Both the position numbers and the translations under genes were made by a program. From positions 13,778,935-13,842,934 of the forward strand of contig NC_058338.1 in assembly GCF_905475395.1 (NCBI RefSeq): a stretch of DNA of 64,000 nt. Reading direction: 5' to 3'. Shown here in pieces: positions 9,842-22,300 of the stretch. The notes under the pieces are model-generated. The model worked only from the letters and a program-made list of their open reading frames with translations, did no database searches and was not told where the DNA came from. This DNA comes from Chrysoperla carnea (lineage: Eukaryota > Arthropoda > Insecta > Neuroptera > Chrysopidae). Position 1 is the stretch's first letter. Every line of letters starts with the position of its first letter.

Positions 9842-11695
9842 ATGAGTGCCAAGCGTGTAGCTGTTGTAACGGGCAGTAACAAGGGCATTGGATATGCAAT
9901 TGTTAAAGGATTATGTGAGAAATTCAATGGGGTTGTTTACTTGACTGCTAGAGATGTTGAGCGCGGACAAGAAGCTGTTAAAAAGTTGAATAGTTTAGGT
10001 TTTAAACCAGAATTTCATCAATTGGATGTCAATGATGTTCCCAGTATTGATAAATTCCGTGACCATATTAAAGAAAAATATGGAGGAATTGATGTTCTTG
10101 TAAATAATGCTGTCATTGCATTTAAGGTAAGTTAAACCTTTTCCTTAAATAATTAAAATTCATTATTAAGCGAAAAATTTGACGTCATTACTATTTTATA
10201 AAATAATTAAACTAAGTTTAATATTTACTTTTGATAGGAAGTGGATTCAACGCCATTTGCTGTTCAAGCAGAGGTCACAATTGATGTTAATTATTTTGGT
10301 TTACTTCGTGTCTGTAACTCCTTATTCCCAATTTTGAGACCACATGCTCGTGTTGTAAATGTTTCTAGTGCTGTTGGTCATTTATCCTGTATTCGAAGCG
10401 TAGAATTACGTCAACAATTCGCTGACCGAAATTTATCTGAAGAAAAACTTTCTGTATTAATGAGAAAATTTGTTAGGTATATACATCTAATTTCTGGAAC
10501 TATTTTTTAGAACAATTATTCTTAAGTCTATTTTGCTCGACTTTTCACTTCTATCGAAATATATTATTACTTTCTTTTTTTTTGCCATAAGAGGTGAGAG
10601 TTTTGGCAAAAATAGGCCCTTTTTTATGTAGAAATAAATATATAGGATATCCCAGGAGTAACAGACGTCTTTGTTGCATCGTATAGAAGCTCTAAACTCG
10701 TACTTGAAACATTTCTAAGAATACTTTACATTAAATTACTTTTTTCCTTAAAGCCTTATTCAAACTGAATCTACCATAATCCTGTCCACAATCATTTTTA
10801 GATGTATTTACGGTTGAATTTTTCGCTTAGTAAATAATTTTGAATCAAAACGGTTACAAAAATGAAATAGATATCTCTGCTTTTAGTTAGGTACGAGATA
10901 CAGCTCCGTTTCCGGTTCAAGCTCAAGTAACAATTGAAGTCAATTATTTCGGTTTGATTCGTGTTTGTAATTCTTTATTTCCAATTTTAAAACCACATGC
11001 ACGTGTAGTTAATGTTTCTAGCTCTCGCGGTCATTTATTTCGTATTAAAACTGATGAACTCCGTCAAAAATTTGCTGATCCAAATTTAACAGAAGAAAAA
11101 CTTTCAACATTAATGCGACAATTTGTTGGGTATGTTTAGGAAATCTTAGAAATTCTACTTAGATTTCACAAAGTTTAATGTTATATTTTACATTTTTTTC
11201 AAACAAAAGTTTTGAGAAGAGATTAAACCTTCCCCGTCGACTCGATTACTATAGTTTATTACAATTTTTTGTTTAACAAAAATAATTATTATACTAAAAT
11301 GATTGTTTTCAAAGTTTGATCGATTTACGAAAGGAACGAAACATAATACAGCATGCGGTAAAATTTGAATTTCTTATTCTGATTTCAGTGATGCAAAAGA
11401 AGGTAAACATTTTGAAAGAGGTTGGGGGAATTCAGCGTATGTAGTATCCAAAGTGGGTGTAAGTGCTCTTACATTTATACAACAACGAGAAATGAAAACA
11501 CCAGGTGTAGTTATAAATGCTGTACATCCAGGATATGTTGATACTGATTTGACTAGCCATAAAGGTCATTTAACAATTGAACAAGGAGCTGAAGCACCAT
11601 TATTTTTAGCATTACAACCAGTTAGCGAAAATGAAATTAAAGGAAAATTTGTTTGGAATAATAAAACTGTTGTAGATTGGTATAGCAGAATGTAA
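9842..11695 (+). CDS. Carbonyl reductase [NADPH] 1-like SDR, gene 1 (3 coding exons, alternative exon 2)
   Basis: NADPH-dependent cytosolic short-chain dehydrogenase/reductase that reduces aldehydes, ketones and quinones. Exons: 9842-10126, 10238-10476 (2a), 11389-11695; 285+239+307 nt give 276 residues, the usual CBR1 length. Visible: cofactor motif TGSNKGIG (10-17), VLVNNA (85-90), catalytic Ser in VNVSS (about 138-139), Tyr192 and Lys196 in YVVSK. Family resemblance to animal CBR1 is strong, including FHQLD and the end of exon 1 (IAFK). The residue after NNA is Val, where CBR1 usually has Gly or Ala. A second, frame-compatible copy of exon 2 (10891-11129) lies in the following intron. Exons 1 and 3 are very similar to gene 2 at DNA level, with about 100 nt identical at 10011-10110. 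Confidence 0.92.
10891..11129 (+). CDS. Alternative exon 2 (2b) of carbonyl reductase gene 1
   Basis: 239 nt, the same length as exon 2a, with acceptor TTTTAGTTAG and donor GG|GTATGT. Phase is 0 in and 2 out, identical to 2a. It encodes a full alternative of residues 96-174, including the catalytic Ser segment (VNVSSS). Use of both copies (478 nt) or neither would shift the frame of exon 3, so the layout demands mutually exclusive splicing. 2b starts VRDTAPF, closer to animal CBR1 (V-x-D-x-x-P-F) than 2a. Alternatively it is a leftover of unequal recombination, but its frame is fully intact. Confidence 0.8.
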
Positions 11696-11715
11696 TTTGT
11701 TTAATTTTTTTTATA

Positions 11716-11721
11716 AATAAA
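11716..11721 (+). terminator. Poly(A) signal AATAAA of carbonyl reductase gene 1
   Basis: AATAAA about 20 nt after the stop, in a context (ATAAATAAAT...TTTTCTAAAAT) shared with gene 2 at 15206, so the 3' UTR was duplicated too. Confidence 0.6.
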
Positions 11722-12159
11722 TGTAATTTTCTAAAATATACGCTTCCTTTACTTCAACAAAGTAAATAAGAATATAAAAATTACTGTATTCCTTTAAGAC
11801 GGTAACAATTTGAATTTGATTAGTACCAAAAATAGCCACCAGTCTAACGCGCGAAAATAAAATTTGCTTAACAATATAGAATCATATTCTGTTTCATAAA
11901 AATTGATTAAAAAAACAAATCATTTGCCTAATATTTTCAATTCAAGACTAATTTGATCAAATTAAAAAATAATTTAATGTAGGCCATAATATAACCTAAA
12001 ACTATTGACAATCACTCATAATCTCATATCAAAATTGTTTTCATAGATTTTATATCTGAAAATGTAATCAGACTTAAGAAGTTTAGACTAGTAAGTTAGA
12101 ATAATTTTATTGAAAAATTTTAGTAAGTTAGAATAATTTTACTAAAAAATTTTAGGCTA

Positions 12160-12650
12160 TATTTATTATACCATGCATATATGTAATATGCAAGGTATAC
12201 TAAGTTTAGTCCCAAGTTTGTAACGCTTGAAAATATTGATGCTACGAACAAAATTTTGGTATAGGCGTTCCTAAAATCACCTAATTAGTCCATTTCCGGT
12301 TGTCCGTCCGTCCGCCCGTCTGTGGGTACGATAACTCAAAAACCAAAAAAGGTATCAAGCTGAAATTTTTACAGCGTACTCAGGACTTAAAAAGTGAGGT
12401 CGAGTTCGTATGGGTCCGTAGGACCCATCTTGTAAACCGTTAGAGATAGAATAAAAGTTTAAATGTAAAAAATGTTCCTTATCAAAAAATAAACAACTTT
12501 TGTTTGAAACATTTTTTTCGTAAACATCACTGTTTACCCGTGAGGGCTCAAATTAGGCGTAAATTGTATAATATGTCTTATATAAATTGTATATGTTTGT
12601 GCATGGTATTTCAACAATTAACTCAGTCAATTGTTTGTTTTCACTTGTTT
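12160..12650 (+). repeat. Dispersed repeat family A, full-length-like copy
   Basis: Starts TATACCATGCATATATG and ends TTGTTTGTTTTCACTTG; it includes a TCCGTCCGTCCGCCCGTC pyrimidine stretch and 'AGTTTGTAACGCTTGAAAAT'. A second copy with an internal loss of about 190 bp is at 16133-16496, and fragments are at 24123-24290 (inverted) and 30635-30690. No ORF; class unknown. Confidence 0.7.
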
Positions 12651-12868
12651 TTTCTTTAAAATTAAATCTGCTATTATCATTCGCACTATTCGCAGTCAAT
12701 CCTATCTTGAAGAAGGAATAACATTGATATAATTTGTTTATAAAATAGTTATCTCACCCTTTATCCTTTTTATCGACCTAAGTAAAGTAAATAGACACGG
12801 AAGTGGTTGGAAACTATTGAATATCTAAAAAGTAAATAATATTTATCTTTTTTTCTGATAAGTGTAGG

Positions 12869-12877
12869 TATATAAAA
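12869..12877 (+). promoter_or_regulatory. TATA box of carbonyl reductase gene 2
   Basis: TATATAAAA, about 80 bp before the start codon at 12958 and about 1.2 kb after the end of gene 1. Its surroundings resemble the gene 1 promoter at 9186. Confidence 0.55.
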
Positions 12878-12957
12878 AGAGACATTTTCAAAATAAGTTT
12901 TAAAGTTGCAAAGTTTTTCAGTGAATTTCAATTTTTATTTAAATAATTTTGTATATA

Positions 12958-15167
12958 ATGTCAGGTGAGATTGGCAGTCGGCAACCACTTTAAAATTTCG
13001 CTTTAAGGATTTTTACAAGATTATTGATACATAATACCTTTCATGCTCGTCAATAATTAAAATTTCAAAAAATTATTTAAAACAATTATGTCTTTTTCTA
13101 AACATAAGTGTTTTTATACAGGGTGTACCATTTTAATATATTATGGGTAATAGATGGCTTTTTAGTTAGCCAATCAAAAAATAAAGTTGTGCAGAGTTTG
13201 GCGGGGGACATCATGTTCTCACATCAGATTGGACCTAGTTCTCCGGATTGCTAGATCCTAAAAGGTAACACATAGAATAACACTTTAAATTAGAAAGTTG
13301 ATCCTCATAAAACAACTAACATTTTATCGAAAATTGTTAGCTTTTGTAGAATATTGTAATAAATGGAAACAAAACACACTAGCTACAAAAAAATTATTTT
13401 GCCAAAAGTTATCAAGGACAATATAGGAAATTCGCCTGTGTCCATGACTTTGACCTAAAATTCTAGTTTCAAGGTCATTTGATTTTGATCTTCGAATGAT
13501 CTTAAAAATTTACCTGGACTTAAAAGTTATTAACACAAAGGAAAGAAATTTATTTTTCTTGATAACTTTTGTCAAAAAATTTTCTAAAGCTAGTGTATTT
13601 TCGATTAAATACAATAATGACTCGGAGATAATGAGTCGCATTAGCTCCGAAAGCCTACGATTTTCGAAAAAATGTTTTGAATAAAAAATGCCAGTATTTT
13701 TATGAGGATAAACTTTCTAATTTAAAGTATTACTCTATCTCTTACCTTTTAGGATCTAAATTAACTATTAAAGCAACCCGGAGAACTTGACCAATCTGAT
13801 GTCAGAACATGATGTCTCACATCAAACTCTATTTGCGTTGTTATTTTTTGATTGGCTAACTACAAAACCAGTTATTAGCCATAATAGATTAAAAAAGGTC
13901 CACCCTGCAACAACTGAGTGTAGGATGATCTAAAAAGTCTAAAAAAACTTCTTTGGCCTCCAAAAATTTACATCTTGAGGCTAGATTTTTACTTGGCTTA
14001 ATTTATCGTCTTCTCAAGGCCTTCATTGAAAAATTATCTTCTAATATTTGTATGTTCGAAATTACTCTTCAATAATAATGTAAATAATATTTTTTAGAAA
14101 AGAAAATGAGCGCTAAACGTGTAGCTGTTGTCACTGGCAGTAACAAAGGTATTGGATATGCGATTGTTAAAGGATTATGTGAGAAATTCGATGGCGTAGT
14201 TTACTTGACTGCTAGAAATATTGAACGTGGACAAGAAGCTGTGAAAAAATTAAACGGTTTAGGTTTTAAACCCGAATTTCATCAATTGGATGTCAATGAT
14301 GTTCCCAGTATTGATAAATTCCGTGACCATATTAAAGAAAAATATGGAGGAATTGATGTTCTTGTAAATAATGCCGCCATTGCTTTTAAGGTAAGTTAAG
14401 CTCTTAATTTATCACATTTAAATCATAAAAATTGATTACTTAACGAAAAATTTCTAATAATTTTGTTAGAATGAGGATACAACTCCTTTTGCTGTACAAG
14501 CTGAGGTCACAGTTGACGTTAATTATTTTGGTTTACTTCGGGTCTGTAAATCGTTGTTCCCAATTTTGAAACAACATGCTCGTGTTGTAAATCTTTCAAG
14601 TTCCGCTGGTCATCTTTTCCGTATTCCGAGCGCAGAATTACGGCAAAAATTTGCCGATCCAAATTTAACAGAAGAAAAACTTTCAACGTTAATGCGACAA
14701 TTTGTCAGGTATGCTTAATAGGAAACAGTAAAAGTCGTATTTACTTGGTTTGTTTGAGGAAAATATTATTAAAAATAATTTTAAAGTAAACGTGCAAACG
14801 AAATAAATGGGACTGAGAAACGTTGGATTTTAAAATTTGAACATTATATTTTGTTTTTAGTGATGCAAAAGAAGGTAAACATTATGAAAGAGGTTGGGGA
14901 AATTCAGCGTATGTAGTATCTAAAGTTGGTGTAAGTGCTCTTACATTTATACAACAACGGGAAATTAAAACACCAGGTGTAGTTGTGAATGCTGTACATC
15001 CAGGATATGTTGATACTGATATGACTAGCCATAAAGGTCCCTTAACAATTGAACAAGGCGCTGCAGCACCATTATTTTTGGCATTGCAACCAGTAGGTGA
15101 AAATGAAATCAAAGGAAAATATGTTTGGTGCGATAAAAAAATTGTCGATTGGTATAAAGAAATGTAA
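12958..15167 (+). CDS. Carbonyl reductase [NADPH] 1-like SDR, gene 2
   Basis: Core exons 14106-14390, 14470-14708 and 14861-15167 (285+239+307 nt, 276 aa from the inner Met). A mini-exon 12958-12964 (ATGTCAG, donor GTGAGA) would splice to acceptor TTTTTTAG at 14097 and add five in-frame residues (MSEKK) before the Met shared with gene 1; this fits the TATA box at 12869. Motifs: TGSNKGIG, VLVNNAA, VNLSSS, YVVSK, all intact. Single exon 2. Its 5' half is closest to exon 2a and its 3' half to exon 2b of gene 1. The intron at 12965-14097 holds a palindromic MITE. Function as for gene 1: NADPH-dependent carbonyl reduction in the cytosol. Confidence 0.9.
13119..13907. mobile_element. Palindromic MITE (family B), 0.8 kb
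   Basis: Ends CAGGGTGTACCATTTTAAT and ATTAAAAAAGGTCCACCCTG; arms of about 190 bp pair, and pairing continues inward (GTTATCAAGGACA versus TGATAACTTTTGTC), so the whole element can fold as one hairpin. It contains no transposase. Relatives are at 23695-24122, 37391-37597 and 55830-55895. It lies in intron 1 of carbonyl reductase gene 2. Confidence 0.75.
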
Positions 15168-15205
15168 TGTAAACAAATGTAATTATTTGTTCTATTATTT
15201 TCATA

Positions 15206-15211
15206 AATAAA
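15206..15211 (+). terminator. Poly(A) signal AATAAA of carbonyl reductase gene 2
   Basis: AATAAA about 40 nt after the stop, in sequence homologous to the gene 1 3' end. Confidence 0.6.
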
Positions 15212-16132
15212 TACGATTTTCTAAAATTAGTCGTTATAATTTTCTTTTTTCGTATATCTGATCACCATATTAAAAAAAAAAGTCTATGTGATTGTTTTTT
15301 TTTATTCTAAATGGAGCGGGAGAAATACTTTTTGCATAATTTTGCTACTCTGAAAACTATATTGTGCTTTAAAATGTATTTTAGACTTTTAAAAATTAAG
15401 AGAATGAATTTTTTCTAGTAATATGATTTTACCAACTTGTTTAATATTTCTTCCACCCTCGTACTATCCTTTCCCGATTTAAGCGAAATATGAATTTATA
15501 ATCAAATAACTTGTCGAATCAGATGTTTTTATTTAAAAAAAACTTCTATAGGTATTATTTTAACCGCTAGATAGAGTATAAAATTACTTAGCCGGTACTG
15601 TGAAAATCAATTCTGAGAATAAAAAGCTGAACTGTTTAGCCTTTTACGATGTGACGTTGTTAAGTTTTTTTTCAGATGGTAGCACGGCGTTAACTGACCA
15701 TTTGGCCCAATTTAAAGCTGAAACTCAGCGTCAAGCGTCAGCCTGAAAATAAACCATTATACTAAGAATTCTGGTGGTATTATTTTGAAATAATAAATTG
15801 AAAAAAGAAATCAATTGTTAAATTTATTTATAGAAACTTTATTTAAATTAAAAAATATAAAAATAACATATACTCTATAGAAAAAAAACATACGATAATT
15901 TTATTTGGAAAAAAAAAGAATATGTTAACATTAGGTCCCTATACAAAGTTTATTGGATATGGAAAGATCTTCGCATCGAATCTCGCACCTTATTTGATCC
16001 AAGTATTTGGACGGTATATTTCTAATTCTAACGATAACAAATACTTTTTAAACTAAACTGTTTTGTCAAAATATTTGTCATAAAAATATAAAAAAATGAC
16101 ATTTTGAATTGTTAAAAATTAAGAGGAAAAAA
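15212..16132. other. AT-rich intergenic stretch, nothing recognised
   Basis: No coding signal, RNA or repeat recognised. Confidence 0.5.
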
Positions 16133-16496
16133 TTTTTATACCATGTATATATGAAATATACATAGTATATTAAGTTTCGTCCCAAGTTTGTAACGCTTAA
16201 AAATATTGATGCTACGAAAACGTTAGAGATAGAACAAAAGTTTATATGTAAAAAATGTTCCTTATAAAAAAATAAAAAACTTTTGTTTGAAACATTTTTT
16301 TGTAAACATCACTGTTTACCCACGAGGGCGTTAATTAGGTGCAAATTTTATAGTATGTATTTATATAGTGTTTATTTAAAAGTGAATATCTTTTGTTATT
16401 TACGTGACGTCAAAAAAACAAACTATTGTGCATCAACACTGTCTATTCATGGTAGTTCAACAATTAACTCAGTCAATTGTTTGTTTTCACTTGTTT
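16133..16496 (+). repeat. Dispersed repeat family A, internally deleted copy
   Basis: Starts TATACCATGTATATATG and ends TTGTTTTCACTTG. Compared with 12160-12650 it lacks about 190 bp (the CCGTCCGTCC part) and carries an insertion around 16370-16430. Confidence 0.7.
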
Positions 16497-17181
16497 AATA
16501 TAAATTAATATTATTTTTTAATATGGACACCTCTATGTGTATAAGACATGTTTGGTCTCCGTATAAGAATCATTTGAAAAGATCTTTCTATATCCAATTA
16601 GTCTATCGATTTTGATTCAATATATATGTGTCAATTTTTGTGAAAACCTGGGATGCCGAAGTTTATAACTGTGTTATTTTAAAAAAAAATCAAAAAAGAA
16701 AACAATACTACTTTAAAATAAATTTCAAATGTTTTTTCACTTATCGTCAAAAATTAAACTGCATTTAAAAAAATATCAAAATAATAAAATAAATTCTCAA
16801 TTTTTTGAAAATCATAAGCAAATCTTATAATAACACATTGGGTTTTTAATGTACATAATTCAATTTATGTACTTTAGAATAACTTATATTTATCAAAATT
16901 AAGATCGAATCAATTAAATCACGAGAGATTGGCTTCTTGTCAATTGATTTCTGTATAATCAAAAATTTAAATTAACTTTTCTTGCACATCAGAAATATTA
17001 AATTATTTCTTGTTTATGAACATATTTCTAAACAATTCTAAAATAATTAAATTGTATATTTCCAGGTACAACGACGCCTTGCTTACAACTTCTTAACATA
17101 AATTCTTCGTAACTGTTGTACACAGGAACTTAATCACAATAACAAAAAAAAAAAACTCATTTGACAAATAAAAAAAAAAAA

Positions 17182-19286
17182 TTAATTCACCGCTGAAATT
17201 CCAGGAATATGGATTTTGTATTGCGCTTCGTCTTCTTTTTCAATAACATCTACTTCATAGCGTTCTAACTCAACTAATGAATTTAAGAAGTCTTCCGCAC
17301 TAACATCCGATGGAACGTCTAAATGGGGAAAATATTCATTAAAATATAATAATAAATATATAATGGAATAATTTAAAAATAAAAGAATCATTGCTAGCTA
17401 GCAAATCCGAGAAGCAACGACTTGACTAGGAAAAAAATATTCAGCTGGTTTTAATACGATGGAATTACTTTCGAAAAAATGAAAAATACCAATTTTTTTG
17501 CAAATTAAGACTTTTAATGACGTATAAGAAGATTTTTGGGGTGGCTAGTCTCAAATTTTCAGCTAATATTTTAATTTGTTACCCCTTCCCAATTTGAAAA
17601 AAAAATCATTTTTATGAAAAATTTAACCCTTTTCTAGAAATATAAAGGAGTTTTTAAAGTCGCTGATTTCGAATTTACGATCACAATGATTCAATTTTTA
17701 AGATATATTGTTTCAAAATTAATAATAAGTGTACGTTCGTAAAACCACTTCACGCGTGCCATTGGTTCACCATCCCTGAGGTAGGATATCACTTTTTCTT
17801 AAAATATATCATGATATTTGAAAATAAACTTACCCATTACAGTACAAATTAATGCAATTGCTGGATCCTTTAAAAATTGTTTAGGTAATTTACGTATATC
17901 TGTAAATTTCACTTTCTCATGGTTACCGAAATCAACAAACATTATTATAGCTGAATCATCTTCGTTATCATTTGCTAAACATAATCCCCGATACCAAGAG
18001 TCTTTAATAAAAATTAAAAAAAACTAATAAAAATAAATATAATAATAAAATTGTACGTGTTGTTAGTGATTGAATATTCACGTTCCTCACATAAATTCGT
18101 TTATAAGGATTATTCGTTTTGAAATTTTCGAACACAGGTGTCTCGGAACATATTTTAGTTCGGATATTATATCGTATTCAGAGGCGAATTATATACAAGA
18201 TAAAGTAGGCATCTACCTTCGGGCGCGCGCGTGGAAGTTTTTAAACAAACATTGATTTTGATATTTGTACAGTTACAAGTTGCCTCAAAAATATTTTTGG
18301 CAAGATAAATTTTATATGGTTTTTTTACAGTAAACTTTCTTTTTCAAGCAATTTGATCAATTTGAACACTGAAAAGTTAAAAATAGAGCAAGTACGTTCT
18401 TATTGAACAACGATAGCTCAAGTCGGAGAACTGTCTCGAACAAACTCAATTTTACAGGTTCTCTGAAATAACGAATTTGAAACTAAAGAACTAAAAAAAG
18501 ACCTTTATTGATAGATTTTTATTACGGGGGGCGCCTACGGTCGCAAGATGTCTTAATCCGCCTCTGATGATATTACAAAAGTTGTGTTATTCTTGCGTAA
18601 GATATGTCAGTCAGTGTTGTAGTAGCCAATTTTCTTATAATAGCATTACCGGTATATTTTTCTTATAAAATATTTAGATTTTTTATGTACCTTCAAATTT
18701 TGCAATACACGGTGCACCTAGATCTGGTTTATATGAAGTTTCCTCATCATTGATTTCCAAATAATTATGAATTTCTAGAGTTAAATCCTGTTGAACATGC
18801 AATAAATTTTCGGCATCATCCGGATAACACACAATAACTCTTTCTTCTGCCTCAAGTACATTTTGGAAAATTATCTGAAAAAAATTTATATTCGTTTATA
18901 AAAATAAAATAGTTAAGATAAAAATCAAACCAAAAATTTCGTATTATTTGCGAACCATTGCGATACCATATATGTGTTTTACCACCTTTTGATAATTTCA
19001 TTTATCAGCTGATAACAACTATTAATTAAATTAATTTTTGTTGTGTCGGCGGGAATCGAACCCGCTACTCTAGGCATACCGCGCACGGATTTGGTTACGC
19101 CTTAACCAACTGAGCTACTAAGGTTGACTTCATTAATATTGGTCTTACAAATCGCATAACTGCCGAAGTTCAAAATATATCAAAACGTTTGAAACATACA
19201 ATCAAAAGTAAGGAGATATATAGCTGAACAAATATTTGAAAAATAAAAATTTATTGCGTTTTTGGTGTAACACAACTTTCGAACTT

Positions 19287-19319
<33 letters not shown>

Positions 19320-22300
19320 CATACCGTAGTTTTTCCTAATGGTAAATCCACAAACGGAATATCCACAGGTGCATCACTAACAGTTTCTTTTGTCTCTGTA
19401 GGAGTTACTTGATTCGATTTCGGTTGGCTAGATGATATTGATGGAATTGTAATGTTCGTCTCTGTAGGAGTTACTTGATTCGATTTCGGTTGGCTAGATG
19501 ATGTTGATGGAATTGAAATATTCTCAGAGGATCTTTGTGTTGGTTTAACGTTTTCTTCCACAACTTCTTTCGATAGTACTTTTTCAACTTCTTTTGGTAA
19601 TACTGTATCATTATTTTTATTATTCTCTCTACTTAAACTAAGTAATTTTTCATTAAAATTTTCAAGATCATTTATTAATTGTACGCCTTTCTGCAATGCA
19701 TTTAGAATCTAAAATAGAAATTTTTGTTAATTATTTAACTTAAGTCACTTCATTTTAAACCTCCCTATTCAAAAAGAGGGGTTTTATAAGTTTGACCGCT
19801 ATGTGTGTGTGTCTTTTTTGCTTTTCGGTGGACAATTTTTATATACAGAGATGATTCTCCGTACCTCTACCCTCTATAAAATAAACATAGAATTTACTTA
19901 CCATTTTAAATTTAGGTTTAGAAGCCATACATTGATCTAAATATTTCGCTTGCGCCAATGTGAAAGGTTTATTTGGTAAATCATGTAATTTAATTTCAAC
20001 AAGGGCACGTGGAATATCTAATAATGATTGCGATAACATTTTAGTTTCATTGATATTGACTTCTTCTTTATTACCATAATCAATATATAATACGGTTGCT
20101 ATATTCGTATCATTGTCTATTGATAAGATTTCACCACGATACCATTGTTGATCTTCACTGTATTGAGCTGCTACACATTTTCCAATTTTTGCCAATTTTA
20201 AATTCATTGGCGCCACTAAAAAAAAGGAATAGGTTTTAAAAATAGTAACAGTGGTCAACAACTATTAGAATGCAATAATTTTTAAAACTGTTTACAATCT
20301 GCTCCTCGTTATATTTCTAGGCCTAGAAACGGAAAGTACTATACTAAAATCCTCGATCTTTTATATCTATATCTATTTCATATAACATACGAATAGATAT
20401 TTTCGACGATATGCACGTGGAGTTAAGAAATATGAAAGGTTATTTTCAATGTCCCACTATTTCGCTGCACTGTTTCGGTGTGAAGCGATTCATTATTAAA
20501 ATTGTACTGAATTTACGTTTCAAAAACATGTATAATCAACTCAATCCATTGAAAATGCAAATGTTGTTAAATGTTTGCATACCGACATAAAGGATGGTGC
20601 ACCCTGTATATATTGTTAAGTATGGAAAATTAAATAAATAATAGGGAATATTCATGAAATTTAAATTTGGTTCAAATATTTTTCTTCCGTGACTTTAATA
20701 AATATAAAAAAATACATGAATATACCCTATTAAAGTCCTTTATACTTACATTTTGAAACTGATTGAATTAACTCAGTAACTTTTTTTAAATGTTGTGCTG
20801 ATTCACGATATTTAACAAACACAGTTTGTTGTGATTCAATAAATGCAACCATTACAATTGATTCTGATGGTAAATTTACTTTTGGTATAATACCATCATA
20901 TTGCATAAAGCTTTGTTGTTGATTAGTCGCTGTATTATAATTTGTTTGATTATTATTTGTATTATAGATTTGTTGATTATTAAAATCTTTTTGTTGTCTA
21001 TAATTGGTATTTGAACTTTGTTGATTATCAAACGATTGGTTATTATTTCTATTATGCGTTTGTTGAGAATCAAATGGGCGGTTATTAATTTTATTACGAG
21101 TTTGTTGATTATCATATAATTGATTATTTCTATTATGTGTTTGTTGATTATCAAAATTTCTTTTTTGATTGTAATTTCGACCAGAATTGGATTGATTTTC
21201 ATTAACATCTGTTTGTTTAAAGTTTTTGTTTGGATTTGGTTGATTATCCACATTTTGTATACCATTTGAATCAATATGATTGGTAGAATCTTGTTTCATT
21301 GATAATATCCAACTAGATAATTTCAATTCACAAATATTTTCTTTTGTTTTTCGATCTTTTAATGTACATTTTACATATGGTATATTCGTTGTTCCTTCAA
21401 CATCCACTTCTGTTATTATAAAACTATACGTTTTATCCTAGTTGTTAAAAAAAATTATTATTTGTTTCATCTCTAATTTCTCTTTTAAAAGAGATCGTTT
21501 CTAAATAAAGCCTTATGTATATCTCCCGTTGTTAATTTGTTTTTACAAAAAATGAGTTTTATAAAACGTATTTCAATTTTCTATATATAATAGTTTTCTG
21601 ACTATAAAATTCTAAGGTTTAGTTACATTTAAGCTTGAGAATTTCACCATTAATTGACATGCGGTTCAAACAAACTTGAGCGTTGATTATAAAATTAAAA
21701 AGTTAATCTTACCTCCGCAAATAACTTCATAAATTGTTGTTGATTACATAATACATCGATGACTTCGCATAAACATGCAAAATCTGGAATTCTTACATGT
21801 TCTGGTAATAATTTACAACATTTTGTAACATTATTCATATAAATACCATCATCGATTAAAGCAATACGATATCCATTGCTTGCATTCAATTTATCCATCA
21901 CGTAACCACGAGACCAACCTTCATCAACATCATTTTCAACACAAACTAAATCACCAGCAACGGGCCTAAATTTTTTTAAATGTAAAATAAGTGTTGTAAG
22001 AAGATAGCGTTTCAATTAATCGATAAAAATCGATACAGAAAATCTCATAACTTACTGAATATATTCTGTTGGATACTTTTCCCAAATATTCTGTATTGCT
22101 TGAACATAATTTGAAAAATCATCACCCATAATTGTCAGTTGGGCTATACATGACTTTGAGTCAACAACAGTTTTCAATTTTAATGTGCCTCTATGCGCTA
22201 ACGATAAAGAGTTTATAATACATTCGCGTTTATCATAAACCTTTTTGCCGGGCGTAGCAGATTGCTTAGAATTCAAACTTTTGTTAGCTTGTGTAAATGA

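Noticed and set aside
19041-19127. A possible functional tRNA gene (minus strand)
   Set aside because: A and B boxes and T stem are good, but the 5' and 3' acceptor strands do not pair, and a partial relative exists at 56866; it fits a SINE head better.
20876-21274. 132-codon Ile/Asn-rich minus-strand frame
   Set aside because: Out-of-frame shadow of the Asn/Gln-rich exon 11 of the Tudor gene.
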